Below, one piece after another: positions 18,042-25,382 of a stretch of DNA of 64,000 bases. The DNA comes from Termitidicoccus mucosus. Lineage in GTDB: Bacteria; Verrucomicrobiota; Verrucomicrobiia; Opitutales; Opitutaceae. The translations under genes and the position numbers were made by a program. Where the stretch lies: NCBI RefSeq assembly GCF_038725785.1, contig NZ_CP109796.1, forward strand, positions 3,968,001-4,032,000. The letters run 5' to 3'. Numbering within the stretch: position 1 is the first letter of the stretch; every line of letters starts with the position of its first letter. The notes beneath the pieces were generated by a model. That model saw only the letters and a list, made by a program, of their open reading frames with translations, ran no database searches and was not told the origin of the DNA.

Positions 18042-18308
18042 TCACGCCGGACATTTCCGCACCCGCCGCATGATGGCGCCGAACAGCACTTCCGGCTTCG
18101 CGTCCAGTGCCCGCGCCAGCCAGAGAAATTCCACAAGGTCGAGCCGCCGCTCGCCCTGCTCGATTTTTGCAATCACCGATTGCGGCCAGCCGCACCCTGA
18201 CGCCACGGCCGCCTGAGTCAGCCCGCGCCGCTTGCGCTCCTCGCGCAACGCCAGTCGCACGGCCTCGCCCTCGGCGGAGAACAATGACTTCTCGGAAAAA
18301 TTGCCCAT
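18042..18308 (-). CDS. small XRE-family helix-turn-helix regulator
   Basis: An 88-residue protein, essentially one Cro/C1-type helix-turn-helix (LTQAAVASGCGWPQSVIAKIEQGERRLDL, about 30-58), followed by a short helical tail (FLWLARALDAKPEVLFGAI). No second sensing domain. Such stand-alone proteins are usually dimeric repressors. A cluster of symmetric sites (18324-18360) begins 16 bases before its start and also lies in front of the divergent secreted-protein gene, so it probably represses itself and perhaps that gene. No toxin partner gene is adjacent. Confidence 0.88.
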   Translation of the reverse strand: MGNFSEKSLFSAEGEAVRLALREERKRRGLTQAAVASGCGWPQSVIAKIEQGERRLDLVEFLWLARALDAKPEVLFGAIMRRVRKCPA

Positions 18309-18323
18309 TCGTCAGGCAATTTA

Positions 18324-18360
18324 TATCCGATCGGATAAATTATCCTAAAATCGGATAATT
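18324..18360. promoter_or_regulatory. double operator for the XRE regulator
   Basis: TATCCGATCGGATA (18324-18337) is a perfect 14-base palindrome. It is followed by AATTATCC (18338-18345) and GGATAATT (18353-18360), an 8-bp inverted repeat with a 7-base spacer. Together they give four TATCC/GGATA half-sites in 37 bases, in an AT-rich stretch between the divergent regulator and secreted-protein genes. Confidence 0.7.
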
Positions 18361-18453
18361 TACTTGTGCCGGTCTCCCCCCGCCTGCATATGCTTCCGCG
18401 CTGTCCCGACGCGCGTCGCCCGCGACAAATTTCAAACAACAATCGCAGTGAAA

Positions 18454-19707
18454 ATGGGAACTCTGCCGGCCGCCCTGTTCGCGGCTTTGCTTCAAATTGC
18501 CGCGCCCGCCGCCAGCGACACCGCGACTTTCGCCCCGCGAGGCGGCTTGCTCGACGCGCGCCCCATGACCCTCCTCGTCACCCCCCGCGACGCCTCCTCC
18601 GCCGCCGGCACGTGGCATTTCACCGGGCTGGACGGCCAGCTCACCTCCGCCTCCGCAGGCAGCGCCGGCCGCGTCCAAGGCTCCGTCACCGTCGCCGCCA
18701 GCGGTGCGCTCACCTTCTCGTGGGACCCCACGGCCGACCTGACCCTGTCCTTCGCCGCCGACCCCGCCGCGCCCGCGTGCGTTACCGCCAGCACCGTCGC
18801 CCTCATCGCCGGCGCTGCCGGCGCGACCTTCGATGCCCGCGCCAAACTGCTCAAGATCGACGCCGACACGTGGACGCTCCAAACCGTCAGCCTGGCCAGG
18901 AGCGGCGCCACTGTCACCGGAGGCCGCGTCATCGCCGGCATCCTCCACCGCGACCCTCTGCCGGCGCCCGGCGCCGCCGTTTGGGAAAGGGAGGTCGACT
19001 CCAACGACACCAAATTCAGCCTCTACGGCGACGGCGGCTACTACAACAGCTACGAGGGAGCCGCCACCCAATGCTTCCTGTTCAACCAGACCCTCGACGG
19101 TCCGTATAGGGCGTATTTCTATGGCGGCGGGGAGGACTGCCGCAACGGCGCCCAAAACACATGGAGAAAATATTACGCCGTCACCCGCAGCGCCGACGGT
19201 GGCATTTGGTCCCGCCTCATCCACGGCGGCGACCCCTTCGAACTGCACACCAAGTGGGAAGGCTCCACATTTTACTATACCGAGACTTACAAACACGGCG
19301 GCGGCGGCGCCTACGAAAACAAGGACAAGTGGGAAAACGGTGTCTGGTATCGGTGGGATGATCGCGACAACGCTTGGAAAGCGGAAGACGGCATCGGCGG
19401 CCTTTTGCCCGACGGCAGTTTTTACGCTGCCGACGATGGCGGCAAGAACGGGATGATTTTCGGGAAAAGGCTCCTCTTCCAGCTCCCCGGCGATCGTCTC
19501 GCACTCGCCCATGTCTCGTTCGACGCAGGAGGCGAACTCTATTCCCGCGCATGGGTCGAAAGCACACCCTTCGGCAGCGGTGACAGCAATGGCAATGGCG
19601 GCGGAAACAGCGGTGGAGGTGAAGGCGGAGGAGGCGGAGGTGCCCCCGTGCTCCCCGCGCTGGCCTTGCTCGCTGCGCTCCTTGCCCTGCGGGTCCGCAA
19701 AAAATAG
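18454..19707 (+). CDS. exported protein with C-terminal sorting-type tail
   Basis: Start set at ATG 18454, giving 417 residues and a signal peptide (MGTLPAALFAALLQIAAPAA). In-frame upstream codons would delay it. Residues 20-190 are beta-rich with short repeats, 190-380 are rich in Tyr, Trp and Gly (GDGGYYNSYEG, HTKWEGSTFYYTETYKH), and about 385-400 is a Gly/Ser linker. The end is a hydrophobic stretch (VLPALALLAALLALRV) closed by RKK. This Gly-rich linker, membrane helix and basic end resembles CTERM-type sorting signals such as GlyGly-CTERM. I do not recognise the main domain. It is divergent from the XRE regulator, so possibly under its control. Confidence 0.75.
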   Translation: MGTLPAALFAALLQIAAPAASDTATFAPRGGLLDARPMTLLVTPRDASSAAGTWHFTGLDGQLTSASAGSAGRVQGSVTVAASGALTFSWDPTADLTLSFAADPAAPACVTASTVALIAGAAGATFDARAKLLKIDADTWTLQTVSLARSGATVTGGRVIAGILHRDPLPAPGAAVWEREVDSNDTKFSLYGDGGYYNSYEGAATQCFLFNQTLDGPYRAYFYGGGEDCRNGAQNTWRKYYAVTRSADGGIWSRLIHGGDPFELHTKWEGSTFYYTETYKHGGGGAYENKDKWENGVWYRWDDRDNAWKAEDGIGGLLPDGSFYAADDGGKNGMIFGKRLLFQLPGDRLALAHVSFDAGGELYSRAWVESTPFGSGDSNGNGGGNSGGGEGGGGGGAPVLPALALLAALLALRVRKK

Positions 19708-19729
19708 GAGCGCGGGCATGGCAACCCGT

Positions 19730-19950
19730 GGGTGCGATTCGAAGTGGTGCCAGAATCAAAAGGGATAAGGAAAAACGCTTGCGCGGGAGCGGCGGCGTCC
19801 CGCCGCCGGACGCGAGCAATGCGAGCGCCCGTTCACATGCAGGTTTTCGCGCATCCAATCGCAAATGGGCGAGGCTTCGCCTCGTCCGGCGGCGGGACGC
19901 CGCCGCTCCGTGCGCAAGCGTCCCTTGATGGCACGACTTTGAATCGCACC
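19730..19950. repeat. nested inverted-repeat element (about 220 bases)
   Basis: Outer imperfect arms: GGGTGCGATTCGAAGTGGTG at 19730 and its partner TGGCACGACTTTGAATCGCA ending near 19950. Inner arms 19786-19811 (GGAGCGGCGGCGTCCCGCCG...) and 19884-19909 are exact reverse complements over 26 bases. The centre has further small hairpins (GAGGCTTCGCCTC). A lone arm of the ggagcgcggg family (AGGAGCGCGGGCATGG) abuts it at 19707. Nothing else is seen in this 354-base gap before the phosphofructokinase gene. Confidence 0.7.
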
Positions 19951-20061
19951 CAAAACCCGCCCGTGCCGGAAATTTGAGTTTGCCACCCGCGGGGCACGGC
20001 GGATTGTCTCAACCCTCACGTTCATTTTTCAACCAGCACCCAAAACCATCACCACATCGCC

Positions 20062-21321
20062 ATGGCCGAACTCGTAGGAAACGTCTTGGTGGGCCAGTCC
20101 GGAGGCCCCACCGCCGTCATTAATGCCAGCATCGCCGGAGTCGTCTCCGAGGCGCTCAACCACGAGTGCATCGAGGAAATTTACGGCTCGCTCAACGGCG
20201 TGCTCGGAATCCTCAACGAGGAATTCGTCGATCTCGCCTCCGAGTCGCAGCAGACCATCCGCGGACTCCGCCACACGCCCGGCGCCGCCCTCGGCACCTG
20301 CCGTTACAAGCTCAAGAAAATCCAGGACTTCGAGCGCGTCCTCGAAGTTTTCAAGGCCCACAATATCCGCTATTTCTTCTACGCCGGCGGCAACGACTCG
20401 CAGGACACCGCCGACAAAATCTCCAAGCTCGCGCAGGAACAGGGCTATGACCTCCGCGTCATCGGCATCCCGAAGACCATCGACAACGACCTCCCCGTGA
20501 CCGACCACTGCCCCGGCTACGGCTCCGTCATCAAATACATTTGCACCACCGTCCGCGAAGTCGCCTGCGACAACGAGGCCATGGGCCAGGGCGACCTCGT
20601 GCAGATCGTCGAGGTCATGGGCCGCAACGCCGGCTGGATCGCCGCCGGCGCCGCGCTCGCCAAGCGCCGCGACCACCCGCACGACCCGCCGCACCTCATC
20701 TACCTCCCCGAGGTGGCCTTCACCACCGAGAAATTCGTCGCCGACGTGCAGCGCGTGCTCAAGCGCGAGAAATACTGCCTCATCGTCGTCGGCGAGGGCT
20801 TGGTCGACCCCGACGGCAACTACATCTCCGCCGATGACAAGACCGACGCCTTCGGCCACGCCCAGCTCGGCGGCGCCGCCGAGTATCTCCAAAGCCTCGT
20901 CGAGCAAAACCTCCCGGGCGTGAAGGCCCGCACCGTGAAGCTCGGCATGGCCCAGCGCGCCGCCGCCCACGCCGGTTCGAAAGCCGACGCCGACGAGGGC
21001 TTCCTCGCCGGCCAGGCCGCCGTGAAAGCCGCCGTGCTCGAAGCCGAGACCGACAAGATGGTCACGCTCGTCCGCGGCGACACCGATCACTATAGCTGCG
21101 AGACCGGCCTCGCCCCGCTCGCCGACATCGCCAACGGGGTCAAGAAACTCCCCCGCGAGTGGATCAACGAGGACGGCGTGAGCATGAGCCACCAATTCGT
21201 GCGCTACGCCCAGCCCCTCATCCAGGGCGAGACGGCGGTCCCGCACGAAAACGGCCTCCCCGTTTACGCCAAGCTCGACAAGGTCCGCGTGGACAAGCTC
21301 CTCACGCCCTACGAGGTCTGA
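20062..21321 (+). CDS. phosphofructokinase, probably pyrophosphate-dependent
   Basis: A 419-residue cytoplasmic enzyme that phosphorylates fructose 6-phosphate to the 1,6-bisphosphate. The active site carries GGNDS at 109-113 and PKTIDND at 137-143. Asp112 replaces the Gly that makes room for ATP, and Lys138 replaces the Gly of PGTIDND; both are the known marks of pyrophosphate-using enzymes, so the reaction is probably reversible and PPi-linked. Other marks: GQSGGPTAVINAS and VEVMGRNAGW. Length fits the PPi-type subfamily rather than the 320-residue ATP enzyme. A strong terminator follows, so it is monocistronic. Confidence 0.93.
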   Translation: MAELVGNVLVGQSGGPTAVINASIAGVVSEALNHECIEEIYGSLNGVLGILNEEFVDLASESQQTIRGLRHTPGAALGTCRYKLKKIQDFERVLEVFKAHNIRYFFYAGGNDSQDTADKISKLAQEQGYDLRVIGIPKTIDNDLPVTDHCPGYGSVIKYICTTVREVACDNEAMGQGDLVQIVEVMGRNAGWIAAGAALAKRRDHPHDPPHLIYLPEVAFTTEKFVADVQRVLKREKYCLIVVGEGLVDPDGNYISADDKTDAFGHAQLGGAAEYLQSLVEQNLPGVKARTVKLGMAQRAAAHAGSKADADEGFLAGQAAVKAAVLEAETDKMVTLVRGDTDHYSCETGLAPLADIANGVKKLPREWINEDGVSMSHQFVRYAQPLIQGETAVPHENGLPVYAKLDKVRVDKLLTPYEV

Positions 21322-21362
21322 GCCTGGGGTCGCAGTTTCAATTTCATTGATTTCAATCACCA

Positions 21363-21390
21363 AACCGCCCGTCGATCGGGCGGTTTTTTC
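21363..21390 (+). terminator. intrinsic terminator after phosphofructokinase gene
   Basis: AACCGCCCG (21363-21371), loop TCGAT, CGGGCGGTT (21377-21385), then a run of T. It lies 41 bases after the stop codon. This is the clearest Rho-independent terminator in the first half of the window. Confidence 0.9.
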
Positions 21391-21463
21391 GTTTCGTCCG
21401 GCGTGGCCGCCAGCAGGGACATGGCGCTTGGCCTTATCGCGCCTGTCTTCGGCAGGGGAATTC

Positions 21464-21597
21464 CCAATGATATAGTGTTTTCATTTAACAGTGGCGCGGC
21501 AGCGCCGGTAGGGCGAAGCCTCCGGCTGAGCCGAGGCTCGGCGGGGACGCCTCGCCCTACCTTTTGGGCCAAGGTTGAGAGAAAATACTATAATTGG
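21464..21597. repeat. nested inverted-repeat element with gtagggc core
   Basis: Outer arms CCAATGATATAGTGTTTTC (21464-21482) and GAAAATACTATAATTGG (21581-21597) are near-complementary. They enclose GTAGGGCGAAGCCTCCGGCT ... CGGGGACGCCTCGCCCTAC (21508-21560), which itself has paired ends. It looks like a palindrome inserted into, or carried by, a larger miniature element. The rest of the 369-base gap (21322-21690) holds only the terminator at 21363. Confidence 0.65.
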
Positions 21598-21690
21598 TTT
21601 TGGAGTCCACTTCCGGACGAATGGACGGGTCCCTCCGGAAGAAGAGCCATTCTCGATCATAAATGGCCTGAAGCCGGACGATGGATAGGG

Positions 21691-22596
21691 CTACAGCAGC
21701 GCGCCGATCTGCTCGAAATACAGGTCCACCCAGCGGTGCAGCACGAGGAAATACAGCAGCGCGCCCGCCGCCAGCATCGGGCCGTAGGGCACGTGCGCGC
21801 CCATGCCGATCTCGGCGGGCTCGTCGCCGGGTTCGAGCGCCTTGACCTGCACTTTCCTGCCGCGGATTTTTCCCCACGCGAGCGCGAGGACGAACCACGC
21901 CGAACCGAGCAGCGCGCCGCCGAAAATCGCCACCACCGCCCCCTGCCAGCCGCAGAACGCCCCGATCGCACCGAGGAATTTCACGTCGCCGAAGCCCATC
22001 GCCTCCTTCCGCAAAACCGCCTCCGCGATGAGCGCGATCCACAGGATGAGCGCCGAGCCGATGAGCAGGCCCTTGAGCGCGATGACGCCGGAGCGCAGCG
22101 CCGCGACGATGAAAATCTCGTGCGCCTGCCCGTGCAGCGACGGCACCGCGCAGGCCAGGATCACGCCGGCCACGCCGAGCCCGATGGTGAACACGTCGGG
22201 GATCTCGAAGTGGTCCAAGTCGATGAACGTGGCGCAGATCAGCGCGCTCACAAAGAGCATCCCGCAAAGCGCCTTGGCCGGCGGAAACAGGAGCCAGCAG
22301 GCCAGAAACAACAGCGCCGTGAGCGCCTCGATGGCCGGGTAACGGAACGAATAGGGCCGCCCGCAGCAGCGCGCCCGCCCGCGCAGGATGAACCAGCTCA
22401 GGATCGGTATGTTGTCGAACCACGCGATGGGTTTCCCGCACGCGCAATGCGAGCCGGGCCGCACCACGGATTGCCCAGCCGGGATGCGGTAGATGCAGAC
22501 ATTGAGGAAGCTGCCGACGCACGCCCCGAACAGGAAAACCGCCGCCGGGAAAAACCACGGCATGGAAGTGGAGAGGGTGGAGTAAAGGGAACTCAT
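21691..22596 (-). CDS. prepilin peptidase (type IV leader peptidase, A24 family)
   Basis: A 301-residue membrane enzyme that cleaves and N-methylates type IV prepilins and pseudopilins. Start set at ATG 22596 (MSSLYSTLS). An N-terminal membrane helix (12-35) leads to the cytoplasmic cysteine domain, followed by about seven more membrane helices. The catalytic aspartates are in ATFIDLDHFEIPD (Asp126/Asp128) and GFGDVK (Asp204). The zinc-type cysteines are packed as C-x-C (51, 53) and CC (77, 78) rather than two CxxC pairs. No pilin genes are adjacent. It is divergent from purB. Confidence 0.93.
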   Translation of the reverse strand: MSSLYSTLSTSMPWFFPAAVFLFGACVGSFLNVCIYRIPAGQSVVRPGSHCACGKPIAWFDNIPILSWFILRGRARCCGRPYSFRYPAIEALTALLFLACWLLFPPAKALCGMLFVSALICATFIDLDHFEIPDVFTIGLGVAGVILACAVPSLHGQAHEIFIVAALRSGVIALKGLLIGSALILWIALIAEAVLRKEAMGFGDVKFLGAIGAFCGWQGAVVAIFGGALLGSAWFVLALAWGKIRGRKVQVKALEPGDEPAEIGMGAHVPYGPMLAAGALLYFLVLHRWVDLYFEQIGALL

Positions 22597-22761
22597 GGTG
22601 CGGATGCCGGCATTGCCGCAAATGACGGCGCGCCCCCGGACGGTTGTCAAAGTCCGAAAAGCATCCCCGGCGGCGCGGGGAGTGGCCCCAGGCGGCGGCA
22701 TTTTGGCTGTTTTTCCGTTGGCGAAAACGCGCGCGCTTGGTCTAACTGGCGGCTTGCCGTG

Positions 22762-24312
22762 ATGACCAAGAAAAAATCCGCCGCCGTTGATAACAACAAT
22801 AACAGGAGCGCGGGCATTCCTGCCCGCGTCGTCGCGGACAAGTTCCGAGCGGAGCGAGAAGCCTGCCATGTCCGCGCTCCCGTTTCCTCCGACGCCGCCA
22901 CGATCCCGAACGTCCTCGCCGAGCGTTACGCCTCGCCCGCGCTGAAGGCCGTCTGGTCGCCCGCCGGGCGCATCGGCATCGAGCGCGATTTCTGGATCGC
23001 CGTGATGAAGGCGCAGCGCGATCTCGGCGTCGCGATTCCCGCGCAGGCCATCGCCGACTACGAGCGCGTGAAAGGCGACATCAACCTCGCCCGCATCGCG
23101 GAACGCGAGCGCCTCACCCTGCACGACGTGAAGGCGCGCATCGAGGAGTTTTCCGGGCTGGCGGGGCACGAGTGCATCCATCTGGGCCTGACCAGCCGCG
23201 ACCTCACCGAGAACGTCGAGCAGCTCCAGGTGCACCGCTCGCTCGGCGTCGTGCGCATGAAGGCCGCCGCCGCGCTCCTCGCGCTGGCGAAACAGGCGCG
23301 CGCGCACCGCGCGCTCATGCTCACCGGCCGCACGCACAATGTCCCCGCGCAGCCCACGACGCTCGGCAAGCGCCTCGCGATGTTCGGGCAGGAGCTGCTG
23401 GCGGCGTTCACGCGCATCGACGAGCTTGCGGCGCGTTATCCCGTGCGCGGCCTGAAGGGCGCGGTCGGCACGCAGCTCGACCAGCTCACGCTTCTCGGCG
23501 GCAGCGCGGCCAAGGTCGCGAGGCTGGAGGCGCGCGTGGTGAAACACCTCGGCTTCAAGACACCGCTCTTCGCGGTCGGGCAGGTTTACCCGCGCTCGCT
23601 CGACTTCGAGGTCGTGTCGGCGCTGCACCAGCTCGCCGCCGCCGCCGCGAGTTTCGCCACCACGCTGCGCCTCATGGCCGGGCAGGGACTGCTCACCGAA
23701 GGCTTCCAGAAGGGCCAGGTCGGCTCGTCCGCCATGCCACACAAGGTCAACGCGCGCAACTGCGAGCGCATTTGCGGCTTTGCGACGATTCTCAGCGGCT
23801 ACGTGACGATGACCGGCGCGCTCGCCGGGCACCAGTGGAACGAGGGCGACGTGTCATGCTCGGTCGTGCGCCGCGTGGCGCTGCCGGACGCGTTTTTCGC
23901 CATCGACGGGTTGCTCGAAACCTACCTCACGGTGCTGCGGCAGATGGAAATCTTTCCGGCGGCCATCGCGGCGGAAAACACCCGCAACCTCCCCTTCCTC
24001 GCCACGACCACGATCCTCATGGAGGCGGTCAAGGCCGGCGCGGGCCGCGAGACCGCGCACGAGGCGATCAAGGAGCACGCGCTCGCCGCCGCCAAGGCGA
24101 TGCGCTCGGGCGGCGACGCCGACCTCGTCGGACGCCTCGCCGGCGATGCGCGCCTGAAACTCACGCGCGCCAAACTCGAAGCGATCCTTTCCGAGGGCAG
24201 CCGTTTTGTCGGCGCGGCCCCGCAGCAGGTGGACATGTTCGTCGCCGAGGCGCGCCGCGCCGCCGCCAAGGTAAAAGGCGCCGCGGGCTACCAGCCGGGA
24301 CGGCTGCTGTGA
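22762..24312 (+). CDS. purB: adenylosuccinate lyase
   Basis: A 516-residue homotetrameric fumarase/aspartase-fold enzyme. It releases fumarate from SAICAR and from adenylosuccinate in purine synthesis. Signature GSSAMPHKVN is present (usually GSSAMPHKRNP, so the Arg-Asn is varied), with TGRTHNVPAQPTT and HECIHLGLTSRD. Start ATG 22762 (MTKKKSAAV). Family homology begins only near residue 48 (IPNVLAERY). Most of the preceding residues are encoded by a palindromic repeat (22804-22882), so the protein carries an N-terminal extension. No alternative ATG lies between the repeat and the conserved part. The frame stays open far upstream of 22762, but that stretch overlaps the prepilin peptidase gene on the other strand and shows no homology. 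Confidence 0.93.
   Translation: MTKKKSAAVDNNNNRSAGIPARVVADKFRAEREACHVRAPVSSDAATIPNVLAERYASPALKAVWSPAGRIGIERDFWIAVMKAQRDLGVAIPAQAIADYERVKGDINLARIAERERLTLHDVKARIEEFSGLAGHECIHLGLTSRDLTENVEQLQVHRSLGVVRMKAAAALLALAKQARAHRALMLTGRTHNVPAQPTTLGKRLAMFGQELLAAFTRIDELAARYPVRGLKGAVGTQLDQLTLLGGSAAKVARLEARVVKHLGFKTPLFAVGQVYPRSLDFEVVSALHQLAAAAASFATTLRLMAGQGLLTEGFQKGQVGSSAMPHKVNARNCERICGFATILSGYVTMTGALAGHQWNEGDVSCSVVRRVALPDAFFAIDGLLETYLTVLRQMEIFPAAIAAENTRNLPFLATTTILMEAVKAGAGRETAHEAIKEHALAAAKAMRSGGDADLVGRLAGDARLKLTRAKLEAILSEGSRFVGAAPQQVDMFVAEARRAAAKVKGAAGYQPGRLL
22804..22882. repeat. ggagcgcggg palindrome, in frame at the start of purB
   Basis: AGGAGCGCGGGCATTCCTGC then CCGCG and TCGCGGACA on the left, ATGTCCGCGCTCCCG on the right. 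A 27-base spacer (AGTTCCGAGCGGAGCGAGAA...) separates the halves. It is translated as RSAGIPARVVADKF through HVRAP in the N-terminal extension of PurB. The spacer motif CGAGCGNAGCGA also appears in the element inside the GH2 gene. Confidence 0.8.
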
Positions 24313-24328
24313 TGGCGCCGCCGATTTC

Positions 24329-24431
24329 GTAGGGCGCGACCTTGCGTCGCGCCGCGCATGACGGGAAACGGTTCGCAGTCGGTGCCGGTGCCGGCGCGGT
24401 GTTCGCGGCCTGACACGAGGTCAGGCCCTAC
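24329..24431. repeat. gtagggc / gccctac palindromic element
   Basis: Starts GTAGGGCGCGACCTTGCGTC and ends GACACGAGGTCAGGCCCTAC. The ends are complementary, and each half contains its own small palindrome (GCGCGACC...). It fills the gap between the convergent purB and HAD genes. The half copy in gltB (2648) belongs to the same family. Confidence 0.7.
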
Positions 24432-24451
24432 AAAATGGCGCCGGCGGCGGC

Positions 24452-25291
24452 TCAACCGAAACGTTTTGGGAAACGGCGGAACAATTCGTCCACGCCGCGC
24501 GCGAAGGCCGATTCCGGCGGACCCTCCGGGGCGGCGAAGGTCGCCGCCGCCCTTGCGTCCGGGGTGCCGTGCGGCATGGCGACCGACACGCCCGCCCATT
24601 GAAAGAGCGGCACGTCGTTGTCGCCGTCGCCAAAACCCAGCGCGTCCGCGGCATCCACGCCGAGATGCGCCGCCAGCGAGGCCATGGCCGCGCCCTTGGT
24701 CGCCTCGGGCGGGACAAACTCCAGCATGCGCGCGCTGGTGCGCACCTTCGTCGCATGCGTCCGCGCCAGCGAGGGGGCCGCGAACGCGCGGTCGATGGCC
24801 TCGGGCTCGGCATCCCAGACGAGCTTGAAAATCTTTCGCTCCAGCAACCCGGCCTCGTCCACCCGCACGACGCGGCGCCCGGCCAGTTCCTCGTAATGCC
24901 GGAGCGCCGGCCCTTCCGATTCCAGCTTGCACGCAAACACATCGTTGTCGGAATAAACCACCACCGCGAACCCCCAGGCGCGTCCGAGTGCCAGCGCCTC
25001 GCGGGCGTGCTCCGCCGCCAAAAACCGTTGCTCCAGCACGCGGCCGCGCGCCAGGTCCGACACTTCCCCGCCCTGCGCGGACACCAGCCAGCGAATGCCG
25101 CCCAGCGATTCGGCATAAGGGCGGATGGTGTGGTGATGCCGCCCCGAGGCCGGCACGACCTCCACCCCCGCCGCTTGCAGGCGCGCCACAGCCCGCCGGT
25201 TTTCGTCCCCGATACGCGAGTCCGGTCCGAGCAAGGTTCCATCGAGATCAATCGCAGCCAGCCTGAATTTGCCTGATTTTGCTTGTTTCAT
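24452..25291 (-). CDS. HAD-superfamily hydrolase, Cof type (class IIB)
   Basis: A 279-residue cytoplasmic phosphatase. Motif I is DLDGTLL with nucleophile Asp15 and Asp17, motif II SGR, motif III the Lys of EATKGAA, and motif IV GDGDNDVP. A type IIB cap lies between motifs II and III (about 85-190). Members dephosphorylate sugar phosphates, flavin or pyridoxal precursors; the substrate is not predictable. It is divergent from a DeoR-type regulator, and symmetric sites in the 91-base gap suggest joint control, which would favour a sugar phosphate. Confidence 0.9.
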   Translation of the reverse strand: MKQAKSGKFRLAAIDLDGTLLGPDSRIGDENRRAVARLQAAGVEVVPASGRHHHTIRPYAESLGGIRWLVSAQGGEVSDLARGRVLEQRFLAAEHAREALALGRAWGFAVVVYSDNDVFACKLESEGPALRHYEELAGRRVVRVDEAGLLERKIFKLVWDAEPEAIDRAFAAPSLARTHATKVRTSARMLEFVPPEATKGAAMASLAAHLGVDAADALGFGDGDNDVPLFQWAGVSVAMPHGTPDARAAATFAAPEGPPESAFARGVDELFRRFPKRFG

Positions 25292-25370
25292 ATCAATATT
25301 TCAGCCAATTTTGGCCGAAAATCAGCTTTTTCAAGCAAAATAATGCAATAACACGCATAAACAGGCAAAT
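25267..25370. promoter_or_regulatory. divergent control region with mirrored sites (HAD / DeoR)
   Basis: ATTTGCCT (25267-25274) and ATTTTGCTTG (25276-25285) on one side are mirrored by CAAGCAAAAT (25332-25341) and AGGCAAAT (25363-25370) on the other. The left pair lies in the first codons of the HAD gene. The AT-rich gap between them would contain both promoters. The arrangement fits a DeoR-type repressor bridging two operators. Confidence 0.55.
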
Positions 25371-25382
25371 CCGAAGACAAAT

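Noticed and set aside
18042-18308. The XRE gene as an antitoxin of a toxin-antitoxin pair
   Set aside because: Neither neighbour is a small toxin-like gene. The adjacent genes are GH3 on one side and a 417-residue exported protein on the other.
21403-22761. The frame upstream of purB is open for 453 further codons
   Set aside because: It overlaps the prepilin peptidase gene on the opposite strand, is Arg/Gln/Pro-rich and lacks homology. ATG 22762 is a far better start.
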